From Bdellovibrio sp. (GTDB lineage Bacteria; Bdellovibrionota; Bdellovibrionia; Bdellovibrionales; Bdellovibrionaceae): a DNA stretch of 13,644 nt. Where the stretch lies: NCBI GenBank assembly GCA_019104905.1, contig JAHRXB010000170.1, positions 1 to 13,644 on the forward strand, written 5' to 3'. Positions 6,244 to 13,644 of this stretch are shown here, in pieces; position 1 is the stretch's first letter, and each line of letters starts with the position of its first letter. The notes below the pieces were generated by a model. The model was given only the letters and a program-made list of their open reading frames with translations, was not told the DNA's origin and ran no database searches. The position numbers were made by a program, and so were the translations under genes.

Positions 6244-6978
6244 ATGATTTTTGTTCGCTCTCTTTTTTTTATTGTTGCCAGTCTGATGATGTCCTGGACA
6301 TGGGCAGAAACTCGTTTGCCCAAAAATTTGAACGAACAAGATCGGATTCGGGCGCTTCAGGTTTTGGGGTTCGGTTCGGCATCAAAAGTTTTGGACAATC
6401 CCTATCCTTTGGGGGGATACACCGGTGTTGAGATAGGGGTGACCTCTGAATTTATTCCTATCGAAGATCTTGCCAGTCTCGGCAATAAGACCACCAAAAA
6501 AGGTGAGTTCAATATTTACACTCTGACTTTTGGAAAAGGCCTTTTTTATAACATTGATACTCATGTCTATTTTACGCCTTTTATGCAAGGTGAGGAAATT
6601 CAAAGTTATGGGGGGCAAGTTCGCTGGGGATTTTACGAAGCGGGATTTTTTCCTCTGACTTTGACAGCTCTTCTTCATGGTGGCGGTGCTAATTTTTCTA
6701 ATCTGATCAATGTTTCGACTTTGGGTTTGGACCTCGTTGCAACGGTGGCTATGGACAATGTTGCGATTTATTTTGGTGGCGGGCGTGTGCGGGCCATTGG
6801 TAAGTTTATCGGAGGACCTAACGGAATCACGGATACCCAAGAAACGATCGAGCAGGATCTGGTAGAAAATCACACCATTTTTGGGATCAATGTGGATATC
6901 GCCAAGATGTTCATTGCCTTGGAAATCGATCGCTATGTGGATTCAACTTATAGCGGAAAAATCGGTTTTCGATTCTGA
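6244..6978 (+). CDS. Probable outer-membrane beta-barrel protein, unknown function
   Basis: The ATG at 6244 follows AAGGA by four bases. The 244-residue product starts with a clear signal peptide (MIFVRSLFFIVASLMMSWTWA, cleavage after Ala21 likely). The mature part has alternating amphipathic strands rich in Gly and aromatic residues (YTGVEIGVTSEF, NIYTLTFGKGLFYNIDTHVYFTPF, SYGGQVRWGFYEAGFF, NVAIYFGGGRVRAIGKF, GINVDIAKMFIALEIDRY) and it ends in GKIGFRF. A C-terminal Phe is the usual BAM-complex recognition signal for outer-membrane barrels. About ten strands are possible, so it is likely a small barrel. No specific family was recognised. The short helical segment after the signal (EQDRIRALQVLGFGSASKVL) may be a periplasmic plug or linker. 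Its stop at 6976-6978 touches the stop of the convergent rfaE2 gene. Confidence 0.75.
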   Translation: MIFVRSLFFIVASLMMSWTWAETRLPKNLNEQDRIRALQVLGFGSASKVLDNPYPLGGYTGVEIGVTSEFIPIEDLASLGNKTTKKGEFNIYTLTFGKGLFYNIDTHVYFTPFMQGEEIQSYGGQVRWGFYEAGFFPLTLTALLHGGGANFSNLINVSTLGLDLVATVAMDNVAIYFGGGRVRAIGKFIGGPNGITDTQETIEQDLVENHTIFGINVDIAKMFIALEIDRYVDSTYSGKIGFRF

Positions 6979-6986
6979 TTATTTTT
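6960..6986. terminator. Weak two-way terminator candidate at the convergent gene ends
   Basis: AATCG (6960-6964) and CGATT (6970-6974) form a 5-bp stem around GTTTT. Rightward it is followed closely by TTATTTTT (6979-6986), and leftward the other strand reads a T-run after the same stem. It lies inside the last codons of the barrel gene. The stem is short and this is only a candidate. Confidence 0.25.
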
Positions 6987-7446
6987 GAGCTTTTTCGATC
7001 AGCTTGGTTGTAGATTTGCCGTCCACAAACTGTAATGACATCACTTGTCCCCCGTAAGACATGACAAAAGGAGCTCCGACGATTTGGTCTATTTTCCAAT
7101 CGCCGCCCTTAACAAGAATATCGGGACGAACTTTGTGGATCAGGTTTTCTGGGGTGTCTTCAGTGAAGATCACAGTAAAGTCCACGGCTCCAAGGGCAGC
7201 CAGGATTTCCGCGCGATCAGCTTCAACTTGTACAGGACGACTTGGACCTTTGAGACGCTTAACACTGGCGTCGGAGTTTACTCCCACGACCAGAAGATCT
7301 CCAAGGGCGCGGGCCTCTTGCAAATAGCGAACATGGCCAACATGCAGAAGATCAAAGCAGCCATTGGTGAAAACAATTTTTTTTCCCTGCTTGCGGAACG
7401 GGGCCAAACTCGCTTCGATAGTTTCAAAATTTCGAACTTGGCCCAT
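6979..7446 (-). CDS. rfaE2: D-glycero-beta-D-manno-heptose 1-phosphate adenylyltransferase
   Basis: The 155-residue protein is a complete nucleotidyltransferase of the cytidylyltransferase-like fold. It shows [15 protein letters not shown] at about 28-42 with the HxGH motif (His35-His38), [13 protein letters not shown], the [10 protein letters not shown] block at about 76-85, DILVKGGDW at about 109-117 and STTKLI near the end. This matches the C-terminal half of E. coli HldE, which turns heptose 1-phosphate and ATP into ADP-heptose for the LPS inner core. Here the enzyme is single-domain, as in organisms with split HldE, so the heptose kinase must be encoded elsewhere. ATG at 7446 lies five bases after the RDD-gene stop, with AAAAGG upstream. 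It is the last gene of the leftward operon. Confidence 0.93.
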   Translation of the reverse strand: MGQVRNFETIEASLAPFRKQGKKIVFTNGCFDLLHVGHVRYLQEARALGDLLVVGVNSDASVKRLKGPSRPVQVEADRAEILAALGAVDFTVIFTEDTPENLIHKVRPDILVKGGDWKIDQIVGAPFVMSYGGQVMSLQFVDGKSTTKLIEKAQK

Positions 7447-7451
7447 GAAAG

Positions 7452-8228
7452 CTATGCCTTTTTATAAAGATTCGCGCCGCTCATGGAGCCCGCGAGGTCT
7501 TTTCCAGTCAGAAGGGAAAGAAGAGGAAGAACGACAAATCCTGTCGCGATTACCAGTAAAGAGCGAGCCACGACTTTCAAAGAATAAGTCGCTTTGTTCA
7601 GTTCTTCTGGTTTTCCGATTCTTTGGTCGAAAGCCCATTCACCTGGAGTGCATCCTAGATAGATACGATTGAGTGTCAGGTAGATAAAGGAAACGCCCGC
7701 AAACAAAGATAGCGTCGCAAGATAGATCATGCCTTGCGCATCGGGGTTGGTCAGATTTCCAATCAAATCCACCTTAGTAATGACCAAAAGGATGATCATG
7801 CAAAGAAGACTGGAAGCAACGACAAGCATCCCATCCAAGAAAGCCGCTGAGAAACTCCAGGTTGCTTTCTTGTATTCTTGCTTGGTGTTTGTCTGAGTCA
7901 TCTTCTGTTTTGAGTTTTCAAAATCAAGACGACGATTTTTTTGAAGAGTTTTAAGGATCTCATCCACAGCCGCAGAGCCATCTCCGCCCACTTCGGTCAA
8001 TGAGCCTGGGGCCTGAGGGATTGGAGCTGAACGACTCTTGCGAGGAAGGGGAGGACGCAATGGATCTGTCGAAGTTTCTTCGATCAGCTCAAGTCCCTGG
8101 TCTTTCAAGAGATTCTTAGAGAAAGTATCCGCCTTCGTGTTTTCTTTTGCAGGTGCTGCCGATTTCTTTTTATGGAAACCTAGACCATCCGTGAGCGGCT
8201 TAAATTCAAATTCCTCAAAGGGATCCAT
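7452..8228 (-). CDS. RDD-family membrane protein with long disordered N-terminus
   Basis: ATG at 8228 is chosen because AAAGGAGAGG lies directly upstream; a GTG at 8246 would overlap rsmE and add six residues. The 258-residue product has about 120 residues that look disordered and cytoplasmic (basic and proline-rich, e.g. [19 protein letters not shown]), then an RDD domain. The RDD hallmarks are FLDGMLV at the start of membrane segment 1 (about 131-152), segment 2 at about 168-187, [13 protein letters not shown] at about 193-205, and segment 3 at about 219-243 followed by TGKDLAG. The first RDD arginine is replaced (SFSAAFLD). RDD proteins are small membrane proteins with reported transport roles in some species; none can be assigned here. 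The Shine-Dalgarno overlaps the rsmE stop region, so the genes are coupled. Confidence 0.8.
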   Translation of the reverse strand: MDPFEEFEFKPLTDGLGFHKKKSAAPAKENTKADTFSKNLLKDQGLELIEETSTDPLRPPLPRKSRSAPIPQAPGSLTEVGGDGSAAVDEILKTLQKNRRLDFENSKQKMTQTNTKQEYKKATWSFSAAFLDGMLVVASSLLCMIILLVITKVDLIGNLTNPDAQGMIYLATLSLFAGVSFIYLTLNRIYLGCTPGEWAFDQRIGKPEELNKATYSLKVVARSLLVIATGFVVLPLLSLLTGKDLAGSMSGANLYKKA

Positions 8229-8239
8229 TCCCTCTCCTT

Positions 8240-9001
8240 TCAACACATCAGATCAAAGTCATACTTTAGGACTGATACCAGGGCCATGCAAGCCGTTTCA
8301 ACTCGCAAAACCTGGGGTCCGAGGGTCACTGGATGAAGGCCTAGTTTTTGGAATTCTTCGACCTCGCGATGGGAAAAACCGCCTTCACTGCCAACGATAA
8401 TCCAGATCTCTTTGATCCCTTGAGGGTGCTCTGATTTTACTTTAGTGACATAATCCTTGATGCTAAGAGTCGACGGACCCTCATAAGCAAATAGACCCAC
8501 AGAGCCGGCGCTGGGGTTAATCAAATTCGATATTTTCTCGCAGGGGATTGGGGGAAGAACCTTCATAAGGTCGCCCCGGCCTGACTGCTGAGTGGCAGAT
8601 TTTATGATTTTGTCCCAACGCTCAATCTTATTGTCAGAAAGTTTTTCTCCCTTACGAAGAAAGCTGAATTCTGAAAAAAAAGGTTGAATGCTTGTGACTC
8701 CCATCTCAACGGCCTTCTCCATGATGGCATCCATGACGGGGAAGCGAGAGATCGAAAGGGCGAGATGGACATGGGGCTCCTTAAGAGGAGGAATGCTTCG
8801 CTCTTCCAGAATACGGGCCAAGGCGGTCTTCTTGGTCACTTGAAGAACTTCGACGAAATAGGCCTTCGAGTCCTCAGTGAGAACTTCGAACTTAGAGCCG
8901 ACTTCTTGGCGGCAGACATCGAAAATATGATGAAAGACGTCCCCAGAAAAATTCACCTGATCTTGGAAGAGGTCCTTCTTTTCGATCCAGTAACGTCTCA
9001 T
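8240..9001 (-). CDS. rsmE: 16S rRNA (uracil(1498)-N3)-methyltransferase
   Basis: The start is ATG at 9001, overlapping the prmA stop in an ATGA (8998-9001); an upstream TTG/GTG-type extension to 9025 lies inside prmA and adds non-family residues. The 253-residue product has the usual RsmE length. It shows an N-terminal PUA-like barrel (MRRYWIEKK to about 70) and a C-terminal SPOUT domain. Family marks are EKAVEMGVTSIQPF at about 95-108, RW with SATQQSGRG at about 129-143, GSEGGFSHREVEEF at about 204-217 and LGPQVLRVETA at about 227-237, which form the trefoil-knot SAM site. The usual GPEGG reads GSEGG, a mild change. The enzyme methylates U1498 of 16S rRNA in the assembled 30S subunit. It pairs with prmA as a translation-modification couple. 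Confidence 0.94.
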   Translation of the reverse strand: MRRYWIEKKDLFQDQVNFSGDVFHHIFDVCRQEVGSKFEVLTEDSKAYFVEVLQVTKKTALARILEERSIPPLKEPHVHLALSISRFPVMDAIMEKAVEMGVTSIQPFFSEFSFLRKGEKLSDNKIERWDKIIKSATQQSGRGDLMKVLPPIPCEKISNLINPSAGSVGLFAYEGPSTLSIKDYVTKVKSEHPQGIKEIWIIVGSEGGFSHREVEEFQKLGLHPVTLGPQVLRVETACMALVSVLKYDFDLMC

Positions 9002-9894
9002 GATTGAACCCAGTAACCAACCCACTCGTCTTTTTCAAGGCGACGGATCACGGTGAGGCCTGACTTTTCCATGAATTTTTCGAAGAAGTGATTGTCACGC
9101 TCTTCAAGAATTCCCGTGAGTAGCATGTGTCCGCCTGGCTTAAGAACGCGCAGCAGGTCTTTTTTGATATTAATCAAAACACCGTCGATGATATTGGCAA
9201 CGACGACATCATATTGTTCACGAATATCCTCGATTTGAGTTTCAGGAATCTCAATCTGTTCAAGTTTGTTCAGCTTTACGTTCTCGCGGGCCACACGACG
9301 GGCTTCAGGATCAATTTCAATTCCTGTCACCAGTCCCATTCCGCTCATTTGTGCGAGCATGGCAAGAATTGCTGTTCCGGTGCCCACGTCTAACATCGCC
9401 CAATCGGCGATTTCAGATTTGTATTTTTCAGCCAATTTATGGATAAAAAATGCCATCATTTGAGTTGTCGCATGAGTGCCAGTACCAAATGCCATTCCGG
9501 GATCAATATAAATCGCGTGTTTACACTCTGGAGGTGGTTGCAGCCACGAGGGGACCACCCAGAAGTCACCGACCAGTTTGAAAGGCTTAAAACCTTTTTT
9601 CCACTCTTCCAGCCAGTCTTTGGTTTCTTCTTCAAAGATGTGCCACTTGATATTTTGACTGTGCTCAAGGAGCCCATCAAAAAAATTGCAACCCGGTCGC
9701 TCTGAAAAGAACACGTCCATTTCGTGGGCGCGGACATGAAGAAGTTGAGGGTCGTAAGTTAAATCCGGCTGAGTAAAAGCTAAAGCCTCTGTCACTCCAG
9801 AGGCTCCGCATTCAAAACAGTGGGTGGTAATGATGTCTTCAAGTTCCGCGGGAACTTGGCTTAAACGAATACGAAAATAAGAATTGTCACTCAT
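8998..9894 (-). CDS. prmA: Ribosomal protein L11 methyltransferase
   Basis: ATG at 9894 gives 298 residues, the family length. A TTG at 9930 would extend into the upstream gene with no support. The N-terminal ferredoxin-like substrate domain has the pattern CGASGVTEAL and ETKDWLEEWKKGFKPFKL. The catalytic domain has the PrmA signature IDPGMAFGTGTHATT at about 130-144, the SAM loop MLDVGTGTAILAMLA at about 167-181, ID in GIEIDPEA at about 191-198 and VVANIIDGVL at about 231-240. PrmA trimethylates several amines of L11. The start overlaps the stop of the upstream secreted-protein gene by eight bases, and the stop overlaps rsmE by four. Confidence 0.95.
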   Translation of the reverse strand: MSDNSYFRIRLSQVPAELEDIITTHCFECGASGVTEALAFTQPDLTYDPQLLHVRAHEMDVFFSERPGCNFFDGLLEHSQNIKWHIFEEETKDWLEEWKKGFKPFKLVGDFWVVPSWLQPPPECKHAIYIDPGMAFGTGTHATTQMMAFFIHKLAEKYKSEIADWAMLDVGTGTAILAMLAQMSGMGLVTGIEIDPEARRVARENVKLNKLEQIEIPETQIEDIREQYDVVVANIIDGVLINIKKDLLRVLKPGGHMLLTGILEERDNHFFEKFMEKSGLTVIRRLEKDEWVGYWVQS

Positions 9895-10603
9895 GAAGAG
9901 TGTTGTTACCAGAATCCGCCGTTTTTTCAAGGGTTTCCACTTTAGCCGCAGTTGGGGATGCCGGGCTGTTTGCTGTATTCGATTTAATTGCAGTTGCCGC
10001 GGGGAGAGCCCCGGCCTGGGCCGCGGGAGGTGCAGCGCTAAGAAGCTTTTCGGCCACGGCGTTTGCAGAAACTACAGGGTTCGTGGGGGTCGTAGCTACC
10101 AAGGGAGCGAGGGGAGGCGGAAGTGGAGTCGTAGCTGTTACGACGGTCATCGTCGCTGTGGCTGACGTTGCTGGAGTTTCTTCCGCGATTTTGCGCTTGG
10201 GTTTTGGTTTTGAATTGTCAATGAAGGATCCTTGCAGGTCGATACGGTCACCACTCATGATGCCCGTTTGCTCTAACATGGGAAGTTCGTCCCGCGATAG
10301 AAGTGTATATTCGCGAGCCACCGCCACTTTATCGAAAACGGCGATGACTTTGAGTTGACCTACCGGAACAAGGATTTCACCGACGGCATTGGCTCCACTG
10401 GCGTCGCGAACGTTGATTTTTCTTACGGCCGTCACCACAAGATTTTTTTTGATTCCCGAGCCGGGCCCCGCATTGAGGTAGAAGTCTTTGTATACGGGAT
10501 CGTCCTCTGAGAGTGTGATGTTGCGGCGAACATCAACGACTGAGATCTCTGCGGCCTTGGATTCTTGCATGAACCCGAATAGAAGCATAAAGATAAACAT
10601 CAT
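9887..10603 (-). CDS. Secreted protein with FlgT-C-like domain and A/T/P-rich tail, unknown function
   Basis: The ATG at 10603 is preceded by GGAAGGG about seven bases upstream; a second ATG follows immediately. No other in-frame start lies between here and the upstream stop. The 238 residues start with a hydrophobic stretch lacking basic residues (MMFIFMLLFGFMQESKA), an odd but possible signal peptide with cleavage after Ala17. Residues about 20-130 hold the pattern VYKDFYLNAGPGSGIKKNLVV, VGEILVPVGQLKVIAVFDKVAVARE and MSGDRIDLQ. This resembles the C-terminal domain of flagellar assembly protein FlgT and similar export-linked beta domains, though I cannot confirm homology. Residues about 132-238 are low complexity, rich in Ala, Thr and Pro, and locally more G+C-rich than the neighbours. 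It overlaps prmA by eight bases and is the first gene of that operon. Its presence next to ribosome-modifying genes is unexplained. Confidence 0.7.
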   Translation of the reverse strand: MMFIFMLLFGFMQESKAAEISVVDVRRNITLSEDDPVYKDFYLNAGPGSGIKKNLVVTAVRKINVRDASGANAVGEILVPVGQLKVIAVFDKVAVAREYTLLSRDELPMLEQTGIMSGDRIDLQGSFIDNSKPKPKRKIAEETPATSATATMTVVTATTPLPPPLAPLVATTPTNPVVSANAVAEKLLSAAPPAAQAGALPAATAIKSNTANSPASPTAAKVETLEKTADSGNNTLHE

Positions 10604-10662
10604 AAGAAAACCCTTCCCTGGTTTGTCTTCCTCTTTATCGGCTGTCTTATTTTGAAACTTGA

Positions 10663-10681
10663 GGACCTAGGATCTAGGTCC
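10663..10681 (-). terminator. 8-bp perfect hairpin after the lipoprotein gene
   Basis: GGACCTAG (10663-10670) and CTAGGTCC (10674-10681) are exact complements with a three-base loop. On the minus strand it begins eight bases after the lipoprotein stop codon and is followed by TCAAGTTTC, a weak T-rich tail. It may end or partly end that transcript before the downstream operon. The G-C-rich stem is convincing, the T-tract is not. Confidence 0.45.
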
Positions 10682-10689
10682 AGTGAGTG

Positions 10690-10977
10690 TTAGTTGGATA
10701 CGATCGCGCCTTGAACGGAGCTATAGACTTTGTAGGTGTTGTCGGTGGTAGTTTGTTCAATTCCCGACATGTAGTTTCCGACGGTGCTTTGTACGTGATA
10801 GGTGACTCCGCCACCGGAGGCTGTTCCCGTTTGAGTGGAACCGGAAACGAGTCCGGTTGCCTTGGCAGGATCTTGAAATTTAGTCGCCACGGCCGAACTA
10901 AGTTGCTGCAGAGAAGCTTCCATGGAACAACCTGTTGCAAGAAGAAGCGTGATTGAAAGAATCATAAGCTTTTTCAC
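10690..10977 (-). CDS. Small putative lipoprotein, unknown function
   Basis: The start is GTG at 10977 because GGAGG (10984-10988) lies six bases upstream and the product then begins with a proper lipoprotein signal: VKKLMILSITLLLATGC, with Cys17 as the lipid-bearing residue. The frame continues open further upstream to 11133, but that part overlaps the kinase gene and is not protein-like. The 95-residue product has about 78 mature residues with a Gly/Ser/Thr-rich middle (SGSTQTGTASGGG), then beta-like segments (VTYHVQSTVGNYMSGIEQ, DNTYKVYSSVQGAIVSN). No family was recognised. It lies 52 bases after the kinase stop on the same strand and may be its co-transcribed partner. Confidence 0.65.
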   Translation of the reverse strand: MKKLMILSITLLLATGCSMEASLQQLSSAVATKFQDPAKATGLVSGSTQTGTASGGGVTYHVQSTVGNYMSGIEQTTTDNTYKVYSSVQGAIVSN

Positions 10978-11029
10978 AGAGAACCTCCGAGACTTCTTAT
11001 CGGCGGAAAACGAAATTTTTTTAAATGTC

Positions 11030-13644
11030 TCAAAGTGGGGCGTTTTGTGCCCCTGTGTCGGAGTCCAGAGCGAGCCAAAGCTTGAGCTTATCTGCGAGAA
11101 CACTTTTACGAACAGGTTTCGACAAATAATCATTCATTCCTGCGGCCAGGCACTTCGCTTCATCGCCAGGCATGGCATAGGCCGTGAGGGCGATTATGGG
11201 AATCCCGTGGAGAGCTGGACTGTCCATGGCGCGGATCCGTCGAGTGACTTCATATCCATCCATCACCGGCATTTGTACGTCCATCAGAATTAAATCAAAA
11301 GGCATGATCTCCACAGCCTGAAGAGCTTCTTCTCCTGAGGAGACCGCAAAGCTGAGATAGCCGATTTTCTCCAAGAGCTGTACGATCACCAAGCGATTTG
11401 TCGACGAGTCATCAACGACCAGAATTCTTTTTTTTGAAATTTTTTGCGAGAGAGCGTTTTCGAACTGAGTAAGTGATATCGACGTCCTAGGCTCCAACGC
11501 CGTTAGGACTGGAGCCTCCGAAGAGACGATTTTGAGGAGCTCACCTTGCTTAAGGGGTTTTCTTAGGGCGGCCGCGAAACCATGACTTCGTGCTTGCTCC
11601 AATGACAAGGGGCTCTCAAAGTCCGTCAGTACGATCATGGGGATCTCAATACCTAGGACTGTCTGGAGCTCCACTTTAAAGGTTTTCAAACGATCGTATT
11701 GTGAGTCGCAAGCCGCGAGGATCATCGACCACGGAGGGACACCTTTGGTAGAATCTTTCGCTGCGATGATACACTCCTCAAAGGAGGCGCGGCTTTCATA
11801 CGGGAATCCCCAGGAGGAAAGATAAGCCGTTGTCACCTCCCGCGAAAATGCTTCGTGGTCGATAAGCAGAATAGGCTTCCAATGTTTATTAAAAACAAAA
11901 GGAGATCTGCGTTGCGCAGAGGGAGAAACCTTGAAAGGAATATCAAAGTAGAATTTGGAACCGACTCCCTTTTGGCTTTCAACGCCAATTCTTCCGCCCA
12001 TCATCTCTACAAGATTTTTTGAGATAGAAAGACCCAACCCTGTTCCGCCAAATTGCCGCGAGGTGGATTCGTCAATTTGTGTAAAAGACTGAAAAAGTTT
12101 GGAGAGACCTTCCGGCGCTATTCCAACGCCGGTGTCAGTGACCTCGAAATGAAGCCAAAGAAGTTCTTCGGAGGCGCGGCGGTCGGCAGGAGCATTCACG
12201 ACGATCTTCACTCCGCCTAGTTGGGTGAATTTGATGGCGTTGGAAATAAGATTTCCTATTATTTGCCCTAAACGAGAGGGGTCTCCAATAAATTCCGTCG
12301 GAAGAAGAGGATCTATGTAGCAGGCCAGAGCAAGCTTTCGGCTGCGGGCCTTCGCCATCATCAAATCAGTTTGCAACTCAACCAGATTGACGAGATTGAA
12401 AGAAATATTTTCGAGTTGCAGTTTGCCGGCTTCGATTTTTGAGAAGTCCAAAATGTCATTAATGATTCTAAGAAGATTATTGCCTGAATTAAGAATGATC
12501 TCAGCATAGCGGCGCTGCTCGGAAGTGAGATTGGTTTCGAACATCAGATCTGCGACGCCCAGAATTCCGTTCAAAGGAGTGCGAATCTCATGGCTCATGT
12601 TTGCGAGGAATGCGGCTTTGATCTTCACCCCCTCTAGGGCCTCTTCCTTTGCACGGATAAGATCTTGCTCCGACTTCTTTCTTTCGGAGATATCGCGAAG
12701 GATGGCGCTGTAATATTTTTCTCCTTCAATCTGCCAGGAACTCATGGTGAGTTCGATGGGGATTCTTTTATTGCTTTTTGTTTTAGCCTGCACTTCGATG
12801 GATTTTCCTAGTAGCGGAGAGATATTAACCGCATGATCTTTGCCGGCGAATTCGATGAGATTAAATATCGAAGTGTTAAAAACTTCTTCCTTGGTGAAAT
12901 CGAAAATCTTTCGTGCGCCGTCGTTCCATGATGTAATAGAGCCTTGTTCGTTGAAGATCACGATGCCGTCCACGGCAGATTTTGTTACGGATCTGAATTT
13001 AAGTTCTGAGTTCATCAAATCACGCTGAGTTTTCTTCATCTCGGTCAGATCAATGACGTAGGTGATGGTGCTAAATCCTGGACCGAGGAGCGGGGCTGAT
13101 CCCACGAGGACTGGAAGAGTGGTTCCGTCTCTTCTTGTTAGAGAGAGCTCTCCATAGAAGTGTCGCTCGCCAGAGAGTCCCGTTTTTTTAAAGGAGTCTA
13201 AGAATGTTTGATTGTCGGTGAGTTCGGACCACTTAAGCGTGTCTGAGGGGCTTGTTTTTTCATATTTTAGCATTCTTGTGAAAGGCATGTTGCTATCAAT
13301 GATGTCGGCTTCTTGATTGCTAATCACGGTTCCAATCATCGAAGATTCGACGATGGCACGAAATCTTTGTTCGGACTCACTGAGTTTAAATGTTTTTTCG
13401 TTGGCAATGGCCTGGGCGCGAAATCCTATGGACTGGAGCGTGGAAACTATCAAGGTCAACAAAAGGGAAATCAAAGAACAAATCAAAACGACCCAGCCGA
13501 CCAGCGTACTGCGCACGGACCGGAATTCGACGGTGCGGTTCCAGCCGAGAGTGATTTGCAGGCCAGCAAGATTGACGGTGCTAACCCTTTCAAAATTGAG
13601 ACTCTGAAGGGGAGCCGAAGAGAAAAGAATACTTTCCATTTTCG
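11030..13644 (-). CDS. Hybrid sensor histidine kinase, PAS-PAS-HisKA-HATPase-REC-REC (N-terminus beyond the window)
   Basis: The frame is open to the window edge. An ATG at 13639 would give 869 residues, but those first residues look like the end of an extracytoplasmic sensor domain, so the real start probably lies outside (numbering below is from that ATG). Domains in order: sensor remnant (1-42), membrane segment (about 45-68), PAS 1 (about 86-200), PAS 2 (about 211-322), a short coiled linker, HisKA with NMSHEIRTPLNG and phospho-acceptor His350, HATPase with N-box NLISNAIKF (Asn467), DTGVGI (502-507) and GGTGLGLS (531-538), receiver 1 (about 588-705) and receiver 2 (about 737-855). Receiver 2 is canonical: Asp743/744, Asp787 in LMDVQMPVMDG, Thr819 and Lys841. 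Receiver 1 keeps Asp594, Thr672 and Lys694 but has Ala643 where the phospho-acceptor Asp should be. Signals are probably sensed at the envelope; the target is unknown and no separate response regulator is in view. Confidence 0.92.
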   Translation of the reverse strand, partial: KMESILFSSAPLQSLNFERVSTVNLAGLQITLGWNRTVEFRSVRSTLVGWVVLICSLISLLLTLIVSTLQSIGFRAQAIANEKTFKLSESEQRFRAIVESSMIGTVISNQEADIIDSNMPFTRMLKYEKTSPSDTLKWSELTDNQTFLDSFKKTGLSGERHFYGELSLTRRDGTTLPVLVGSAPLLGPGFSTITYVIDLTEMKKTQRDLMNSELKFRSVTKSAVDGIVIFNEQGSITSWNDGARKIFDFTKEEVFNTSIFNLIEFAGKDHAVNISPLLGKSIEVQAKTKSNKRIPIELTMSSWQIEGEKYYSAILRDISERKKSEQDLIRAKEEALEGVKIKAAFLANMSHEIRTPLNGILGVADLMFETNLTSEQRRYAEIILNSGNNLLRIINDILDFSKIEAGKLQLENISFNLVNLVELQTDLMMAKARSRKLALACYIDPLLPTEFIGDPSRLGQIIGNLISNAIKFTQLGGVKIVVNAPADRRASEELLWLHFEVTDTGVGIAPEGLSKLFQSFTQIDESTSRQFGGTGLGLSISKNLVEMMGGRIGVESQKGVGSKFYFDIPFKVSPSAQRRSPFVFNKHWKPILLIDHEAFSREVTTAYLSSWGFPYESRASFEECIIAAKDSTKGVPPWSMILAACDSQYDRLKTFKVELQTVLGIEIPMIVLTDFESPLSLEQARSHGFAAALRKPLKQGELLKIVSSEAPVLTALEPRTSISLTQFENALSQKISKKRILVVDDSSTNRLVIVQLLEKIGYLSFAVSSGEEALQAVEIMPFDLILMDVQMPVMDGYEVTRRIRAMDSPALHGIPIIALTAYAMPGDEAKCLAAGMNDYLSKPVRKSVLADKLKLWLALDSDTGAQNAPL

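Noticed and set aside
5818..6339. 173-codon open frame on the minus strand
   Set aside because: It lies antisense to two well-supported genes and their leader, is rich in Arg/His with no domain or ribosome binding site, and reads as an antisense shadow.
6382..6873. 163-codon open frame on the minus strand
   Set aside because: It is wholly antisense to the signal-peptide-bearing barrel gene and its translation has no family features.
9900..10358. 152-codon open frame on the plus strand, rich in Ala/Val
   Set aside because: It mirrors the A/T/P-rich tail of the minus-strand secreted protein; the low complexity creates the open frame.
10978..11133. N-terminal extension of the small lipoprotein
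   Set aside because: The extension overlaps the kinase gene, breaks the lipoprotein signal layout and ignores the strong GGAGG six bases before the GTG at 10977.
1..13644. Mobile element, CRISPR, tRNA or phage signals
   Set aside because: No direct-repeat arrays, transposase or integrase motifs, or cloverleaf-like segments were seen on either strand.

Overview
This window looks like chromosomal DNA from a predatory bacterium of the Bdellovibrio group or a close relative (Bdellovibrionota). The call rests on the family mix, moderate G+C, dense gene packing, many lipoproteins and secreted proteins without clear relatives, and the separate single-domain heptose adenylyltransferase. It is an inference from style, not from a marker gene. 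No mobile element, CRISPR array, tRNA or rRNA was seen.

Region 1 (1-4973, + strand) is the end of an exopolysaccharide export and assembly cluster. It contains a periplasmic SLBB protein with a C-terminal membrane anchor (cut by the window edge), a Wzy/O-antigen-ligase-like polytopic membrane protein, a Wzz/GumC-like chain-length protein without a fused tyrosine kinase, a lipoprotein polysaccharide deacetylase of the CE4/NodB fold, and a small YkgJ-type cysteine-cluster protein. The parts suggest that glycan is polymerised at the inner membrane, its length set by the Wzz protein, deacetylated in the periplasm, and exported through an SLBB-containing channel. A 270-base gap between the wzy-like and wzz-like genes holds several inverted repeats, a terminator-like hairpin and a perfect 10-bp palindrome. 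A hairpin with a T-tract closes the cluster at about 4974-5002.

Region 2 (5003-6978, + strand) has two envelope proteins of unknown function: a single-pass membrane protein with a K/A/P-rich linker and an alpha-helical C-terminal domain, and a probable outer-membrane beta-barrel. Both have a predicted hairpin that covers the ribosome binding site. The one before the barrel gene can pair 15 bases and ends directly at the ATG.

Region 3 (6979-10603, - strand) is a tight gene string read leftward: a secreted protein with an A/T/P-rich tail, prmA (ribosomal protein L11 methyltransferase), rsmE (16S rRNA m3U1498 methyltransferase), an RDD membrane protein and rfaE2 (heptose-1-phosphate adenylyltransferase, for LPS inner core). 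Gene junctions overlap by 8 and 4 bases or are 11 and 5 bases apart, so co-transcription is very likely. It meets the barrel gene tail to tail with no bases between the stop codons.

Region 4 (10604-13644, - strand) has a small lipoprotein and, upstream of it, a large hybrid sensor histidine kinase (PAS-PAS-HisKA-HATPase-REC-REC) whose N-terminus runs off the window. Its first receiver domain has lost the phospho-accepting aspartate.
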